A DNA stretch of 64,000 bases, taken from Pseudomonas kribbensis (lineage in GTDB: Bacteria; Pseudomonadota; Gammaproteobacteria; Pseudomonadales; Pseudomonadaceae). Of this stretch, positions 37,067 through 47,211 are shown one piece after another (position 1 is the first letter of the stretch; every line of letters starts with the position of its first letter). Location: contig NZ_CP029608.1 of the NCBI RefSeq assembly GCF_003352185.1, positions 2,170,001 through 2,234,000 on the forward strand, given 5' to 3'. The notes under the pieces were generated by a model. It was not told where the DNA came from, searched no databases, and saw only the letters and a program-made list of their open reading frames with translations. A program made the position numbers and the translations under genes.

Positions 37067-37486
37067 ATGGCCGACAAAACCTTGCGTATTTTGATCGCCG
37101 ACACCCAGCACTTTCACCGGATGAAGATCGAGCGGATGTTCAATGCCCTCGATTACTACCGCATTGCGCCGGTGCAGAACTTCACCGAACTGCTGACACT
37201 GATCGATTATGGTCGCGAGCCGTTCGATGTACTGGTGACCGACTCTCAACTGGCAGGCGGAATGCCGGATCTGCACGGTTTCCTGTTCGATCTGGCGCAG
37301 GTCCGGCATGCGCTGGTCTACGGCGAAGCGCTGAACTCATCGGATGTTCCCGGATACTTTCGGCCAAAGATCACCAGTTGCAACGCCGCGCTGCCCTCAA
37401 TGAGCGCCATCACACAGTTGATGGCGTCGGTCGAGGCTTCCCGGGTGCGCTCATCGCATGTGCGCCCGGCAAAATCCCTTGCGTGA
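37067..37486 (+). CDS. Stand-alone receiver-like protein
   Basis: 139 residues resembling a response-regulator receiver without an output domain. The first strand ILIAD has Ala-Asp where two acids are usual, and the strand-3 site VTDSQL keeps a candidate phospho-Asp. The C-terminal 30 residues look disordered and basic. It precedes a LuxR-type regulator and a hybrid kinase on the same strand, so it may compete for phosphate or act as an adaptor. That role is inference. Confidence 0.6.
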   Translation: MADKTLRILIADTQHFHRMKIERMFNALDYYRIAPVQNFTELLTLIDYGREPFDVLVTDSQLAGGMPDLHGFLFDLAQVRHALVYGEALNSSDVPGYFRPKITSCNAALPSMSAITQLMASVEASRVRSSHVRPAKSLA

Positions 37487-37521
37487 TGGAGCGCCAAATC
37501 ACAGATCGCCCGATGGCGCAA

Positions 37522-37537
37522 CTGTCAGGTCTGACAG
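37522..37537. promoter_or_regulatory. Inverted repeat upstream of the response regulator
   Basis: CTGTCAG, two bases, CTGACAG: a perfect 7-bp inverted repeat about 105 bp before the regulator start. Candidate operator, partner unknown. Confidence 0.4.
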
Positions 37538-37641
37538 GTGTTTCGCCATGTGTCCCGTGCAACAGTTGTAGCGCAGCTACCCGTCGTCCCGTTCATGCAG
37601 GATCGGTGGCGTCATCGTCATGTATTCGCCCGGGAGTGGTC

Positions 37642-38268
37642 ATGGATTCAGCATTGATCGTCGACGATCACCCGGTGGTTGTCGGTGCCGTCAGAATGGT
37701 TCTGGAGTCACTGGGCTATAAACCGATTCATGTCGCTTCGAGTGGCGTCGACGTGGTGCCGATGATCCGTGCCCACGCGCCGACATTGATCGTGCTCGAT
37801 TTGAAGCTCAAGGGCATGGGCGGCCTCGAAGTGCTGGACCGGATCAATGCCCTCGGGATGATCTGCAAAATCGTGATTTTTTCATCAGCCGACCCGAACA
37901 GCTACCTGGTGCGTTGCCGGCGTGCAGGTGCAATGGCTTTTGTGGCCAAGTCTGCCGAGTTGCAGCAGCTGCAGAGTGCGATCAAGGCAGTCCGTTCGGG
38001 TTACAGCTATTTTCAGGAATTGCCTGAAGTCAGTGCAGGGCATTCCGGTGTGCACAGTGACGAGCAACAGCAGATCGAAGGATTGTCCAATCGTGAATTA
38101 CATATCCTCGTGCAATTGGCACATGGCAAGCCCAACAAGGACATCGCTCAGGAGATGAACCTGAGCCACAAGACCATCAGTACCTACAAGACTCGCCTGA
38201 TGCTCAAGCTCGGAGTCAGTTCACTGGTGGTGTTGCGCGAGTTCGCCAGACGCAACCATCTGCTTTGA
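37642..38268 (+). CDS. LuxR/NarL-type response regulator
   Basis: 208 residues. The receiver domain (residues 1-120) has the acid pair VDDH and phospho-Asp 53 (IVLDLKLKG). The C-terminal helix-turn-helix (about 145-200) reads LSNRELHILVQLAHGKPNKDIAQEMNLSH then KTISTYKTRLMLKLG. It binds DNA as a dimer when phosphorylated. The following hybrid kinase begins within 12 bp of its stop, so the two are almost certainly partners. The arrangement is like BvgA/BvgS, EvgA/EvgS and the P. aeruginosa Roc systems. Confidence 0.9.
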   Translation: MDSALIVDDHPVVVGAVRMVLESLGYKPIHVASSGVDVVPMIRAHAPTLIVLDLKLKGMGGLEVLDRINALGMICKIVIFSSADPNSYLVRCRRAGAMAFVAKSAELQQLQSAIKAVRSGYSYFQELPEVSAGHSGVHSDEQQQIEGLSNRELHILVQLAHGKPNKDIAQEMNLSHKTISTYKTRLMLKLGVSSLVVLREFARRNHLL

Positions 38269-38279
38269 GAGGCTGCCCG

Positions 38280-41200
38280 ATGATGAGGCCGCTGCGATGC
38301 ATTCTTCTGATGATCTTACTTTTGGCAAGCGCGGTGCAGGCCTCCGGGGCTGCGCAAAAACTGGAAATCATCTCTCGCACCCGACTGGAGGGCGCGCAGG
38401 TTCGCCTTGACGCGCAGGATCGTCAGTGGCTCCGGTCACACCCGGTACTGCGCATCGGCGCCTCCGGGCCGGACTATCCGCCCTTTGAGTTGACCCGCAA
38501 CCGGCATGAACTCGAAGGCCTCACGGCCGAGTACGCCGACGCGATCGCACAAGTGCTGAATGTCCGGATCGAGGTCTGGTGCTACCCCGACCGCGAAAGC
38601 GCCATGGCTGCGCTCAAGGCCGGCGAACTGGACTTGCTGGGCACCTCGAACAACTATGAGGTTGCCGATCCCGAGCTGATGCTGTCTCGCGCCTATGCCG
38701 AAGATCAGCCGATGTGGGTGACCCGGCTCGACGATCCGTTGCCCGATGATTTGGCAGGCAAGCGCATCGCCATGGTGGATGACTACCTGCCGGCTTCGAC
38801 CATCCAGAAGGCTTACCCGCAAGCCACCTTGCAGCGCTATCGCTCGATTCTCGATGCCCTCGGCGCCGTGGCATTCGGACGAGATGACCTGTACCTCGGC
38901 GACTTCATCAGTGCCAGCTATCTGATCAACATCAACTTCCATAACGACCTGCAACTGGCCGGCCCTTCGGGCCTCGACGCCAACCCGTTCGCCTTTGCCC
39001 TGACTCGCAGCAACACACGCTTGAAACGGCTGGTCGACAAGGCCTTGCTGGCCATTCCCATGGAGCAGCGCCTGGCCATGGAACTGCGCTGGAGTGCCGG
39101 GCGTGCGGACATGTCGGGACAAGCGCGGGTAAGTCTCAGCGGCAGTGAACAGGCGTGGCTCGACCGGCATCCGAGCGTGCGGGTCGGTGCGATTGAGGAT
39201 TTCGCCCCGTTGACGTTCTTTGATGCCGAAGGAAAAGTGCAGGGGCTTGCGGCGCAGTTGTTGAGCCTGATCAGTCAGCGCAGCGGCCTGAAGTTCGAGA
39301 TCGTACGGGGGCAGTCGCTGGACCGACAGATCGAACAATTGAAGGCCGGGGAACTTGATCTGCTGCCCGTGGTGACACCCAGCAGCGAGCGTGAACTCGA
39401 AATGCGTTTTTCCCGGGCCTATCTGAACAATCCGTTCGTGCTGGTCAGCGGTGTATCGGCGTCGGGCGTGAGAGCGCTGGACGACATGGCCGGCAAACGG
39501 CTGGCGATCTATCGCGGGCACCCGTTGCGCGATTTTCTGCTGGAGCGAGTACCGCAGCTCAGATTGGTTGAAGTACCAAGCCCGGCTGCCGGGATGGAAG
39601 CGATTGTCAGTGGGCAGGCCGATGCCACACTGAGCTCGTTGATGGTGGCGCGTTATCTGATCTCCCGTCAGTACCGGGGGCGTACCCGGATAGTCGGTAC
39701 GGTGGGGGATCAGCCCGCCCGGATTGCATTGGCCACCGCACCGGATGCCGTGGTGTTGCATTCGATTCTGAACAAGGCACTGTTGAGCATCGCCCCCAAG
39801 GAACTCGACGATCTGGTCGAGCGCTGGGGCCGAGACGCGGTTGCCGATGACAGTTACTGGCAGCGCCATCGACGGGAGATCCTGCTTGGATTCGCCGGTG
39901 CGTTCGGGCTGTGGCTGTTGGCGTTGGGCTGGATCGGCTTTCAGCGCTGGCAGATTCGCCAGCGCCAGCAATGGCTGCTTCAACTGCAGGAAGCCAAGGA
40001 CGCGGCGGATGACGCCAACCGGGCCAAGAGCACCTTTCTGGCAGTCATGAGTCACGAAATCCGTACGCCCATGAATGCCTTGCTGGGCATGCTCGAACTG
40101 GCGCTCAAGCATGCCGATGAAGGCGTGACCGACCGTGGGGCTATCCAGGTGGCGTCCACGGCGGGGCAGCAACTGTTGGCATTGATCGGCGATATTCTCG
40201 ATATCGCTCGCATCGAATCCGGTCATCTGTCGCTGGCTCCCGAGCGCGTCAATCTGCGTGAGTCGGTGTTGTCGGTGTGTCGGATTTTCGAAGGAGTGGC
40301 GCGCCAGAAGCAGTTGTCGTGGCATGTCGAGCTGGATGAGCGCAGCAATGTCGAGGTGATGCTCGACGCCCTGCGTTTCAAGCAGGTGTTGTCGAATCTG
40401 CTGAGCAATGCGATCAAGTTTACCGATGAAGGCGACGTGAGCCTTCGATTGCGAGTGTTCACCGAGCGGGACGGGCTGCTGGAAATCGGCGTTGTCATTG
40501 AGGACAGCGGCCGGGGCATCAGCGCCGAAGATCAGCAACGCTTGTTCAGCCCGTTTGTGCAGGTCGGCAGTCAGCCGTTGCCGGCCCGCAGCGGTTCCGG
40601 TCTGGGACTGGTGATCAGCCGCAGCCTGTGCCGGATGATGGGCGGCGACTTGTGGATGACCAGCGAACCCGGACGAGGCACACAAGTCATGCTGCGCCTG
40701 GAACTGCCCGTGCTGGAGTTGTCCGGTCAGGAGGACGTTGTGACGCCGACAGTGATGGCAGCAAGGTCACTGGACGTACTGGTGGTGGACGACCATCCGG
40801 TGAATCGTCTGCTGCTGTGTCGGCAGTTGAGCGAGCTCGGGCATCGCTTTGTCGACATCGGGAGTGGTGAACAGGCGCTGGATCTGTGGCGCGGTCAATC
40901 TTTTGATGCGCTGATTACCGACATTAACTTGCCCGGGCTCAACGGTTATGACCTGGCGCGAGCGATTCGCGAAGATGAAAAGGCGGCGGGCAGGGCGGCT
41001 TGTCTGATTCTGGGGTATACCGCCAATGCACAGCTGGAGGAAAAGCAGCGATGTCTGGCAGCCGGAATGGATGATTGCCTGTTCAAACCGGTTCTGCTGC
41101 GGGAACTGAGCCTGGCGCTGATGACCGCGGAGCCCGACGAAATGCAGGTCACAGGAACTGAGGAGCAGGTATTGCCCGGTTTTGATCTGAGTTCGCTGTT

Positions 41201-41501
41201 GCAATTGGCGGGAGCGGACAACCCGCTCATCGGGCAGTTGCGTGAGGAGGTGCTGAGCAGTCTGCACAGCGATCTGGAGCGTCTGGAGGAATCAGGGCGG
41301 GAAGGTGATCGTGCAGGTCTGAAGGATCTGGCACATCACATTACAGGCGGAGCGCATGTGATCGGTGCCGAACGCGTGGTTTCGGCGTGCCGGATACTCG
41401 AACAGGCCTGCGGGGACGGTGAGCCCGAGGCCGCATTGAAAGTTGCAATCGAATTGCTGCGCGTGGCCATGCACGACCTCGCGCAGCAACTTCAGGCGTG
41501 A
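38280..41501 (+). CDS. BvgS-like hybrid sensor histidine kinase
   Basis: 1073 residues. A signal peptide (to about residue 25) leads to two periplasmic SBP_bac_3 domains (about 45-265 and 290-515) and one membrane helix near 540. The cytoplasmic part has HisKA (SHEIRTP, His 592), an ATPase domain ([12 protein letters not shown]), a receiver (Asp 881 in ITDINLPG) and an Hpt domain (HHITGGAH, His about 1019). This is a full four-step phosphorelay that senses a small periplasmic solute, probably an amino acid or organic acid by family habit. The start is taken at ATG 38280 after GAGAGG; ATG 38283 is possible. It faces dkgB at its 3' end. Confidence 0.92.
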   Translation: MMRPLRCILLMILLLASAVQASGAAQKLEIISRTRLEGAQVRLDAQDRQWLRSHPVLRIGASGPDYPPFELTRNRHELEGLTAEYADAIAQVLNVRIEVWCYPDRESAMAALKAGELDLLGTSNNYEVADPELMLSRAYAEDQPMWVTRLDDPLPDDLAGKRIAMVDDYLPASTIQKAYPQATLQRYRSILDALGAVAFGRDDLYLGDFISASYLININFHNDLQLAGPSGLDANPFAFALTRSNTRLKRLVDKALLAIPMEQRLAMELRWSAGRADMSGQARVSLSGSEQAWLDRHPSVRVGAIEDFAPLTFFDAEGKVQGLAAQLLSLISQRSGLKFEIVRGQSLDRQIEQLKAGELDLLPVVTPSSERELEMRFSRAYLNNPFVLVSGVSASGVRALDDMAGKRLAIYRGHPLRDFLLERVPQLRLVEVPSPAAGMEAIVSGQADATLSSLMVARYLISRQYRGRTRIVGTVGDQPARIALATAPDAVVLHSILNKALLSIAPKELDDLVERWGRDAVADDSYWQRHRREILLGFAGAFGLWLLALGWIGFQRWQIRQRQQWLLQLQEAKDAADDANRAKSTFLAVMSHEIRTPMNALLGMLELALKHADEGVTDRGAIQVASTAGQQLLALIGDILDIARIESGHLSLAPERVNLRESVLSVCRIFEGVARQKQLSWHVELDERSNVEVMLDALRFKQVLSNLLSNAIKFTDEGDVSLRLRVFTERDGLLEIGVVIEDSGRGISAEDQQRLFSPFVQVGSQPLPARSGSGLGLVISRSLCRMMGGDLWMTSEPGRGTQVMLRLELPVLELSGQEDVVTPTVMAARSLDVLVVDDHPVNRLLLCRQLSELGHRFVDIGSGEQALDLWRGQSFDALITDINLPGLNGYDLARAIREDEKAAGRAACLILGYTANAQLEEKQRCLAAGMDDCLFKPVLLRELSLALMTAEPDEMQVTGTEEQVLPGFDLSSLLQLAGADNPLIGQLREEVLSSLHSDLERLEESGREGDRAGLKDLAHHITGGAHVIGAERVVSACRILEQACGDGEPEAALKVAIELLRVAMHDLAQQLQA

Positions 41502-41505
41502 GCGG

Positions 41506-42309
41506 TCAGTCCCACTGCGGCGCGATGCCTTGGGGGCTGGTCAGGCGATGGCCGCGCTCCAGAGTCGCAATCAGCGCCATGTCCGCGTCGCTCAGCGTCA
41601 GCGCGGTGGCGCCGAGGTTGCTTTGCAGGTTGGCGCGCTTGGTCGACGATGGAATCACCGCGTAACCCGATTGCATCGCCCACGCCAGAGTGACCTGAGC
41701 CGGGGTGGCTTGCAGGCGCTGGGCGATTTCGACAACCAGTGGATCTTTCAGCACTTCGCCATAGGCCAGGGTCATGTACGAGGTGATCTGGATACCCTGG
41801 CTCTGGGCAAATTCCACGACCTTGCGGTTTTGCAGGTACGGGTGCAGCTCGATCTGGTTGGTGGCGATGTTCTCTGCGCCAACCGCTGCAATGGCTTGTT
41901 TCATCAGGTCGATGGTGAAGTTGGACACACCGATCTGCCGGGTCAAGCCCAAGCGTTTGGCCTCCAGCAGGGCGCCCATGAATTCTTCCACCGGCACCTG
42001 ATCCTCCGGCGACGGCCAGTGGATCAGCGTCAGGTCGAGGTAGTCGGTCTGCAGCTTTTGCAGACTCTCCTTGAGGCTCTCGATCAGACGGTCACCGGCG
42101 AAGTTGGCGATCCAGATCTTGCTGGTGATGAACAATTCGTCGCGAGGGATGCCGCTGGCGGCGATGGCCTGGCCGACCTCGGCTTCGTTCTCGTAGATTT
42201 GCGCGGTGTCGATGACCCGGTAGCCCAGCTCGAGGGCGGTGCTCACCGAATCGATGACCACCTGACCTTGCAGGCGAAACGTACCAAGACCGAAAGCGGG
42301 AACAGACAT
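41506..42309 (-). CDS. dkgB: 2,5-diketo-D-gluconate reductase B, aldo/keto reductase
   Basis: 267 residues, the same length as E. coli DkgB. NADPH-dependent AKR fold with motifs [18 protein letters not shown] (Asp/Tyr), LTLIHWPSP (His), [15 protein letters not shown] and IPSSTK (cofactor). It reduces ketones and aldehydes such as methylglyoxal or 2,5-diketogluconate. It is convergent with the hybrid kinase (4 bp apart), and its own promoter faces the pirin gene. Confidence 0.88.
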   Translation of the reverse strand: MSVPAFGLGTFRLQGQVVIDSVSTALELGYRVIDTAQIYENEAEVGQAIAASGIPRDELFITSKIWIANFAGDRLIESLKESLQKLQTDYLDLTLIHWPSPEDQVPVEEFMGALLEAKRLGLTRQIGVSNFTIDLMKQAIAAVGAENIATNQIELHPYLQNRKVVEFAQSQGIQITSYMTLAYGEVLKDPLVVEIAQRLQATPAQVTLAWAMQSGYAVIPSSTKRANLQSNLGATALTLSDADMALIATLERGHRLTSPQGIAPQWD

Positions 42310-42530
42310 CTAGAACTCCTGGGTTGCAGTGGGAATGGACGGGAGTATCCGCTGCTGCTTCCTTGAGAAAAACCGCTGTCGGGGCAAAGTACTGTTGACT
42401 GAAAGTCACGAATCACTGTGATGCGGTATCGTTCCACCAGTAGAACGATGAGGACGGTTTTGGCTGACTAGTGCTAAATACGTGGCGAATTTATGATCAG
42501 TCCATGATCAACCTCAATTCGGAGCCCGCC

Positions 42531-43397
42531 ATGAAAAACCTCATCGGTATCTACACCAGCCCTCGCGGCCACTGGGTCGGCGATGGGTTTCCGGTTCGCA
42601 CACTGTTTTCTTACGACAACCTGGGCAAGCACATCAGCCCGTTCCTGTTGCTCGATCACGCAGGTCCCGCGCATTTCACCCCGACCACTGAACGACGTGG
42701 CGTGGGGCAGCACCCGCATCGTGGTTTCGAAACCGTGACCATCGTTTATGACGGCGAAGTGGAGCACCGCGATTCCACCGGCAGCGGCGGCAAGATCGGC
42801 CCGGGTGACGTGCAATGGATGACCGCTGCTTCCGGAATCCTGCACGAGGAGTTTCACTCCGCAGATTTCGCCAGAACGGGTGGCAACCTGGAAATGGTGC
42901 AGCTGTGGGTCAACCTGCCGGCCAAAGACAAAATGGCTGAACCGGGTTACCAGACGATTCTCGACAGCGATATCCCGAACGTCGCCCTCCCGGACGGTGC
43001 CGGCAACCTGCGTCTGATCGCGGGTGAATTCGACGGCCAAAAGGGACCTTCCCGGACCTTCACGCCCATCGATGTCTGGGATCTGCGCCTCAATGCCGGC
43101 AAGTTGCTGACGCTGGAGCTGCACGAAGGCCGCAACACTGCGCTGGTGGTGCTGCGTGGCTCGGTCCGGATCAACGGCGAGGAGTCGGCGGGCGTAGGGC
43201 AATTGGCGTTGTTCGAGCGTGAGGGTGACCGCCTGACGCTTGAGGCCAGCGAGGACGCGATGGTGTTGCTGCTCAGTGGCGAACCGATCGATGAGCCGAT
43301 CGTCGGTCACGGCCCGTTCGTGATGAATACCGAGCAGGAAATTCACCAGGCGTTCGTTGATTTCCAGTCTGGCCGGTTCGGACGGATGCCCGCGTAG
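42531..43397 (+). CDS. Pirin-family cupin protein
   Basis: 288 residues of the bicupin pirin family. N-terminal motif FLLLDHAGPAHF, then the metal-site histidines in GVGQHPHRGFETVTIVYDGEVEHRDS, and GPGDVQWMTAASGILHEEF. Some pirins oxidise quercetin and others act as redox cofactors of regulators; the substrate is unknown here. ATG 42531 follows GGAG at good spacing. A palindromic terminator lies just after the stop. Confidence 0.88.
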   Translation: MKNLIGIYTSPRGHWVGDGFPVRTLFSYDNLGKHISPFLLLDHAGPAHFTPTTERRGVGQHPHRGFETVTIVYDGEVEHRDSTGSGGKIGPGDVQWMTAASGILHEEFHSADFARTGGNLEMVQLWVNLPAKDKMAEPGYQTILDSDIPNVALPDGAGNLRLIAGEFDGQKGPSRTFTPIDVWDLRLNAGKLLTLELHEGRNTALVVLRGSVRINGEESAGVGQLALFEREGDRLTLEASEDAMVLLLSGEPIDEPIVGHGPFVMNTEQEIHQAFVDFQSGRFGRMPA

Positions 43398-43405
43398 ATC
43401 GACAT

Positions 43406-43441
43406 TGTGGGAGCCAGCGTGCTGGCTCCCACAGCTTTTTT
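43406..43441 (+). terminator. REP-like palindrome acting as terminator after the pirin gene
   Basis: Perfect 13-bp arms TGTGGGAGCCAGC and GCTGGCTCCCACA with a two-base loop, then six T. The TGTGGGAGC end is typical of Pseudomonas REP elements. Confidence 0.85.
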
Positions 43442-43542
43442 GAGAGGGCATTCAATCGCCCTTATCCCGCCAAATCAATTGCTCCTACACTAAGCCCAAT
43501 CTGTGCGATCTTCTCGCGATTGACCTCTGTCGGAGTTGTTTG

Positions 43543-44985
43543 ATGCTGTCACTGCTGACTGAACATCCGCTGTTCTGCGCGTTGATCCTGATCCTGCTCG
43601 ACCTGGGCCTGTGGCGCCTGATCAGTTCTCACGGCAGCGAATGGAAGCTGCTGGTGCGGGTGCTGATTTTCAGCCTGTTCAGCGTGCTGCTGTTCAACGA
43701 AGGCCTCAATCCGATGGAGCCGGCGCCGTGGGCCGACAACGTGCCGCTGCATCTGGCGGCGACCGGGTTGCAGATCGGCTGGTGGCTGTTCGGCGCACGC
43801 ACACTGACGGTGTTGATCGGCGCGGTGATGATGCAGCGGGTCGGCCACACCGGGCGGCTGTTGCAGGATCTGCTCGGCGCGGTGATTTTCCTGATCGCCA
43901 TCATCGCGGCGCTGGCCTATGTGCTGGACCTGCCGGTCAAGGGCGTACTGGCCACGTCCGGAGCACTGGCGATCATCGTCGGTCTGGCGTTGCAAAGCAC
44001 CCTGAGCGACGTGTTTTCCGGGATCGTCCTGAATACCACCAAGCCTTATCAACTCGATGACTGGATTTCCATCGACGGCACGGAAGGGCGGGTCACCGAC
44101 ATCGACTGGCGCGCCACGCGCCTGCAAACCTCCCAGGGCAGCATGGCGGTGATTCCCAACTCGCTGGCGGCCAAGGCCAAGATCATCAACTTCAGCCGCC
44201 CGAGCAACATGTTCGGTGTTGCCGTGAGTGTGCAGGTCAGCCCCCATGCGCGGCCGAACTCAGTGATCGACGCCCTGGAGCGGGCGATGCAGGGCTGTCG
44301 CCCGTTGCTGGACAACCCGGCGCCAAGCGTCGCGCTGAAGAGTTCGAGCAGTGCCGGGGCGGAATATGAAATCAGTGGCTTCGTGGCGTCGATGAGTGAG
44401 AAGCGTGCGGTGCGCAATCAGTTGTTCGATCTGGCCTACCGGCATCTGCAAGCGTCCGGGGTCAATCTGCTGTCGAGCGATGAACCCGCCGCCCCGGCCC
44501 ACCTCTCACGACCACGGGCGCTGCTCGACAGCTCGCCGATTTTCTCCACCCTGCGTCAGGAAGAAAAAGAGACTTTCAGCCAGAACATGGCCCTGCAAAC
44601 CTTCCGTGCCGGCGAGATCATTCTGGCGGGCGGGGAGGTCAGCGATCATTTGTTCATCATCGAGTCCGGTGTGGTTTCGGTGACGTTGAACCGGCACGGC
44701 GTACCGTTCGAATCAGGACGCATGGGGCCGGGGGAAGTGATCGGCGAGGCCGGGATTCTTTCCGACACCTCGTTGCCGGCCGACTTTTCCGCCAAGACAT
44801 TCTGCGCCCTGTACCGCATCGAGAAGTCATATCTCAAGCCTTGCCTGGATGCCCGTCATGACATCAACGATGCAATGAAGGCGCTGCTCGATTTCCGCCT
44901 GCTCAAGGCGCAGGCGCTGACTCAGGAAACGCCGGTAGCCGTGCCGAAAAGAGGCTTCCTGCAGTGGCTGCGCCATCGCGCTTGA
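43543..44985 (+). CDS. MscS-type mechanosensitive channel with C-terminal cyclic-nucleotide-binding domain
   Basis: 480 residues. Four to five N-terminal membrane helices precede the MscS pore (ALQSTLSDVFSGIVLNTTKPY) and the beta domain (DDWISIDGTEGRVTDIDWRATRLQTSQG). A CRP-like cNMP domain sits at about 335-450 (FRAGEIILAGGEVSDHLFIIESGVVSV; GPGEVIGEAGILSD). This fusion class gates ion flow in response to tension or a nucleotide; the ligand here is unknown. ATG 43543 follows CGGAG; an earlier TTG is unlikely. Confidence 0.88.
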   Translation: MLSLLTEHPLFCALILILLDLGLWRLISSHGSEWKLLVRVLIFSLFSVLLFNEGLNPMEPAPWADNVPLHLAATGLQIGWWLFGARTLTVLIGAVMMQRVGHTGRLLQDLLGAVIFLIAIIAALAYVLDLPVKGVLATSGALAIIVGLALQSTLSDVFSGIVLNTTKPYQLDDWISIDGTEGRVTDIDWRATRLQTSQGSMAVIPNSLAAKAKIINFSRPSNMFGVAVSVQVSPHARPNSVIDALERAMQGCRPLLDNPAPSVALKSSSSAGAEYEISGFVASMSEKRAVRNQLFDLAYRHLQASGVNLLSSDEPAAPAHLSRPRALLDSSPIFSTLRQEEKETFSQNMALQTFRAGEIILAGGEVSDHLFIIESGVVSVTLNRHGVPFESGRMGPGEVIGEAGILSDTSLPADFSAKTFCALYRIEKSYLKPCLDARHDINDAMKALLDFRLLKAQALTQETPVAVPKRGFLQWLRHRA

Positions 44986-44991
44986 GCCGGA

Positions 44992-45579
44992 TCAGCGGCG
45001 TTCGTATCCGGCGAGTTTCTGTTCGAGGTTCTGGCGCACCTGTGGCCATTCGTCATCGATGATGCTGAAACGCACCGAGTTGCGCTTGCGGCCGTCGGGC
45101 ATGATCCGTTCGTGTCGCACGATGCCTTCCTGCTGTGCGCCCAGGCGCAGGATCGCGTTGCGTGATTTCTGGTTGTTTTCGTCGGTGGTGAATTGCACGC
45201 GCACGCAATCGAGCACTTCGAAGGCGTGGCGCAGCATCAGGTACTTGGCTTCAGTGTTGACGAAGGTTTTCTGGAAGCGCGCCGAGATCCAGCTGCTGCC
45301 GATCTCCAGTTTGCGATTGAGCGGGTCTATCTTCCAGAAACGGGTCGAGCCGATCACCTCGCCGGTTTCCTTCAACACAATCACAAACGGCAAGACCGTG
45401 CCTGCTTCACGCCCGTCGAGGGCCTTTTTCAGATAGCTGTCGACAGTGCTCGCCGACGGCACCACGGTGACGGTGAGATTCCACAGCTCACCGTCTGCGG
45501 CAGCGTGGAGCAGGGCGTCGGCATCGGAATATTGCAGGGGGCGCAGGACGATGCCCTGGCCTTCCAGTGTGATGTGCAT
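44992..45579 (-). CDS. GNAT-family N-acetyltransferase, RimJ/RimL type
   Basis: 195 residues. GNAT fold with early motif VLRPLQYSDADAL, beta4 KLEIGSSWISARFQKTFVN and acetyl-CoA region TDENNQKSRNAILRLGAQQEG. It likely transfers an acetyl group to an amine (protein N-terminus, antibiotic or metabolite). The substrate cannot be told from the sequence. It is convergent with the mechanosensitive channel gene, 6 bp apart. Confidence 0.85.
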   Translation of the reverse strand: MHITLEGQGIVLRPLQYSDADALLHAAADGELWNLTVTVVPSASTVDSYLKKALDGREAGTVLPFVIVLKETGEVIGSTRFWKIDPLNRKLEIGSSWISARFQKTFVNTEAKYLMLRHAFEVLDCVRVQFTTDENNQKSRNAILRLGAQQEGIVRHERIMPDGRKRNSVRFSIIDDEWPQVRQNLEQKLAGYERR

Positions 45580-45762
45580 GGGGCGTGGTTCTCGGCAGTT
45601 CGGGCGAGGGCTTATTACGCCGCATCGGGCAGCGTCGTTGCAACCGTCGGTTCAGGCGCCAAGGCCGATTGGTGAAATCAATTGTCGATTCAATGCCCTG
45701 ATCCCGTATACATGGCGACCATCGGCGGAACGATCCGCGTCTCCATGCATAAGGACCGAGCA

Positions 45763-46590
45763 ATGAGCGAGCCACGCCTGACGAATCTGAAACAGTATCT
45801 GCAACGATTGGGATTCGACACGCCCCCGGCACCCACCCTTGAGACCCTGCGTCTGTTGCAGTTGCGTCATACCGGCGCCTTTCCCTTCGAGAATCTGTCG
45901 ACGCTCAGCGGCGAACCTGTACTGATCGATCTGCCGTCGATCCAGCGCAAGGTTCTGGAGGATGCCCGTGGCGGTTACTGCTACGAACTCAACAATCTGT
46001 TTCTGGCCTTGTTGCTGGAACTGGGATTCGATGCGCGGGGCATCAGCGGGCGTGTGGTCATGAATCAGCCCGAAGGCAGCTGGACGGCGCGCACTCATCG
46101 CTTGAGCCTGTTGACCCTCGACGGCGTGCGCTACATTACCGATGTCGGCTTCGGCGGCATGGTGCCGACCGCACCGTTGATTCTGGATACCGAGGCCGAG
46201 CAAACCACGCCGCACGAGCCGTATCGCATCGAAGCGCAGGCCGATGGCTACATGCTGCGGGCCAGGGTCGCCGGCGAATGGCGGCCGATGTACTTGTTCG
46301 ACCTGCAACGCCAGGAAGACATCGATTACACCCTTGGCAACTGGTATGTCTCGACCCATCCGGATTCACCGTTCGCCCAGCGCCTGATGGTCGCGCGTAC
46401 GGGCGACGGCTGGCGACGCACGTTGAACAACGGCAGTTTCGCGATCCACCGCATCGGTGCCGAGAGCGAGCGGCGCGAAGTGACGGATGTCGATGAGCTC
46501 ATCGAATTGCTGGAGCGGGAATTCGGCCTGCGCTTGCCGCACCAGCCTGGTGCGCGTCTGGCACTGGCGCGCTTGATCCAGCCGGCTTGA
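45763..46590 (+). CDS. Arylamine N-acetyltransferase
   Basis: 275 residues, matching the NAT family size. The catalytic triad is visible: Cys in RGGYCYELNNLF near residue 73, His in TARTHRLSLL and Asp in YITDVGFGG. It transfers acetyl from acetyl-CoA to arylamines or hydroxylated derivatives. ATG 45763 follows AAGGACCGAG; the extension upstream has no family character. It stands alone between GNAT and the BrnTA pair. Confidence 0.92.
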   Translation: MSEPRLTNLKQYLQRLGFDTPPAPTLETLRLLQLRHTGAFPFENLSTLSGEPVLIDLPSIQRKVLEDARGGYCYELNNLFLALLLELGFDARGISGRVVMNQPEGSWTARTHRLSLLTLDGVRYITDVGFGGMVPTAPLILDTEAEQTTPHEPYRIEAQADGYMLRARVAGEWRPMYLFDLQRQEDIDYTLGNWYVSTHPDSPFAQRLMVARTGDGWRRTLNNGSFAIHRIGAESERREVTDVDELIELLEREFGLRLPHQPGARLALARLIQPA

Positions 46591-46593
46591 AGC

Positions 46594-46923
46594 CTAAGGT
46601 TTTGCATCCGGCTCCAGCACCCGCCGGATTTCGTTTACGGCCGCCGACAGTTTTTTCTCAAGACTCTTGAGGTCGGTGGCGGTGATGCCTTTCTTGAATT
46701 GACCGATGGAATGCTCGAGTTCATCGGCATTGCCACGGCTGTTAAGCAGTGCGTGGCGCAGAGTGTTGTTGATCACCGTTTGGTAACCAAATCCTTCGTC
46801 TTCGGCGACCTTGCGTGCAGCCTCGATGACCGCGTCGTCGAGCATGATGGTGATGCGGGTCTTGCCCTTGTTGGAGGCGACGGCGCCCCGTTTACCTTGG
46901 CTGAAATCGTACTCATCCTTCAT
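46594..46923 (-). CDS. brnA: Antitoxin of the BrnA family (ribbon-helix-helix)
   Basis: 109 residues. The ribbon-helix-helix part is TRITIMLDDAVIEAARKVAEDEGFGYQTVINNTLRHAL (positions about 22-59, given in pieces). The C-terminal tail is helical. It should bind DNA as a dimer and neutralise the BrnT toxin encoded just upstream. The toxin stop and antitoxin start are 3 bp apart in the same operon, which is the usual brnT-brnA order. Confidence 0.82.
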   Translation of the reverse strand: MKDEYDFSQGKRGAVASNKGKTRITIMLDDAVIEAARKVAEDEGFGYQTVINNTLRHALLNSRGNADELEHSIGQFKKGITATDLKSLEKKLSAAVNEIRRVLEPDAKP

Positions 46924-46926
46924 TGA

Positions 46927-47211
46927 TCAAGTCTCCGGAAAGTATTGGCGTCGCTCGCTGGGCGTTGCGACGCGTGCGGAAATGATTCGAACAATATTCG
47001 GCTCCCGATAGCTGTACACAACGACCAGCAAACGTCCCTTGGCGTCGGTGCCGAGTGTGATCCAGCGTTGTTCGTCATGGTCGTTATCCTCAATCGTCAG
47101 TGCTCGTTCGTCGTGGAAGACCGGCTCGGCCTCGGCGAGGCTGATCCCTCTGTGCTTGAGTTTGTTGGCAGCATTCTTGCTTTTGTCGAACTGAATCTTG
47201 AATGACTTCAT
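46927..47211 (-). CDS. brnT: BrnT-family toxin (RelE-like ribonuclease)
   Basis: 94 residues with the BrnT pattern: F-D-x-S-K-N-A-A-N at the start, KHRGISLAEAEPVFHD, ERW near the middle, LVVVYSYRE and RIISARVATPSERRQYF at the end. Known BrnT proteins are type II toxins that cut RNA and are released under stress. The promoter overlaps an A/T-rich element just upstream, and the mRNA leader may be very short. Confidence 0.86.
   Translation of the reverse strand: MKSFKIQFDKSKNAANKLKHRGISLAEAEPVFHDERALTIEDNDHDEQRWITLGTDAKGRLLVVVYSYREPNIVRIISARVATPSERRQYFPET

Noticed and set aside
38436..40685. A 749-codon open frame antisense to the hybrid kinase
   Set aside because: Antisense to recognisable SBP, HisKA and ATPase domains; no own motifs.
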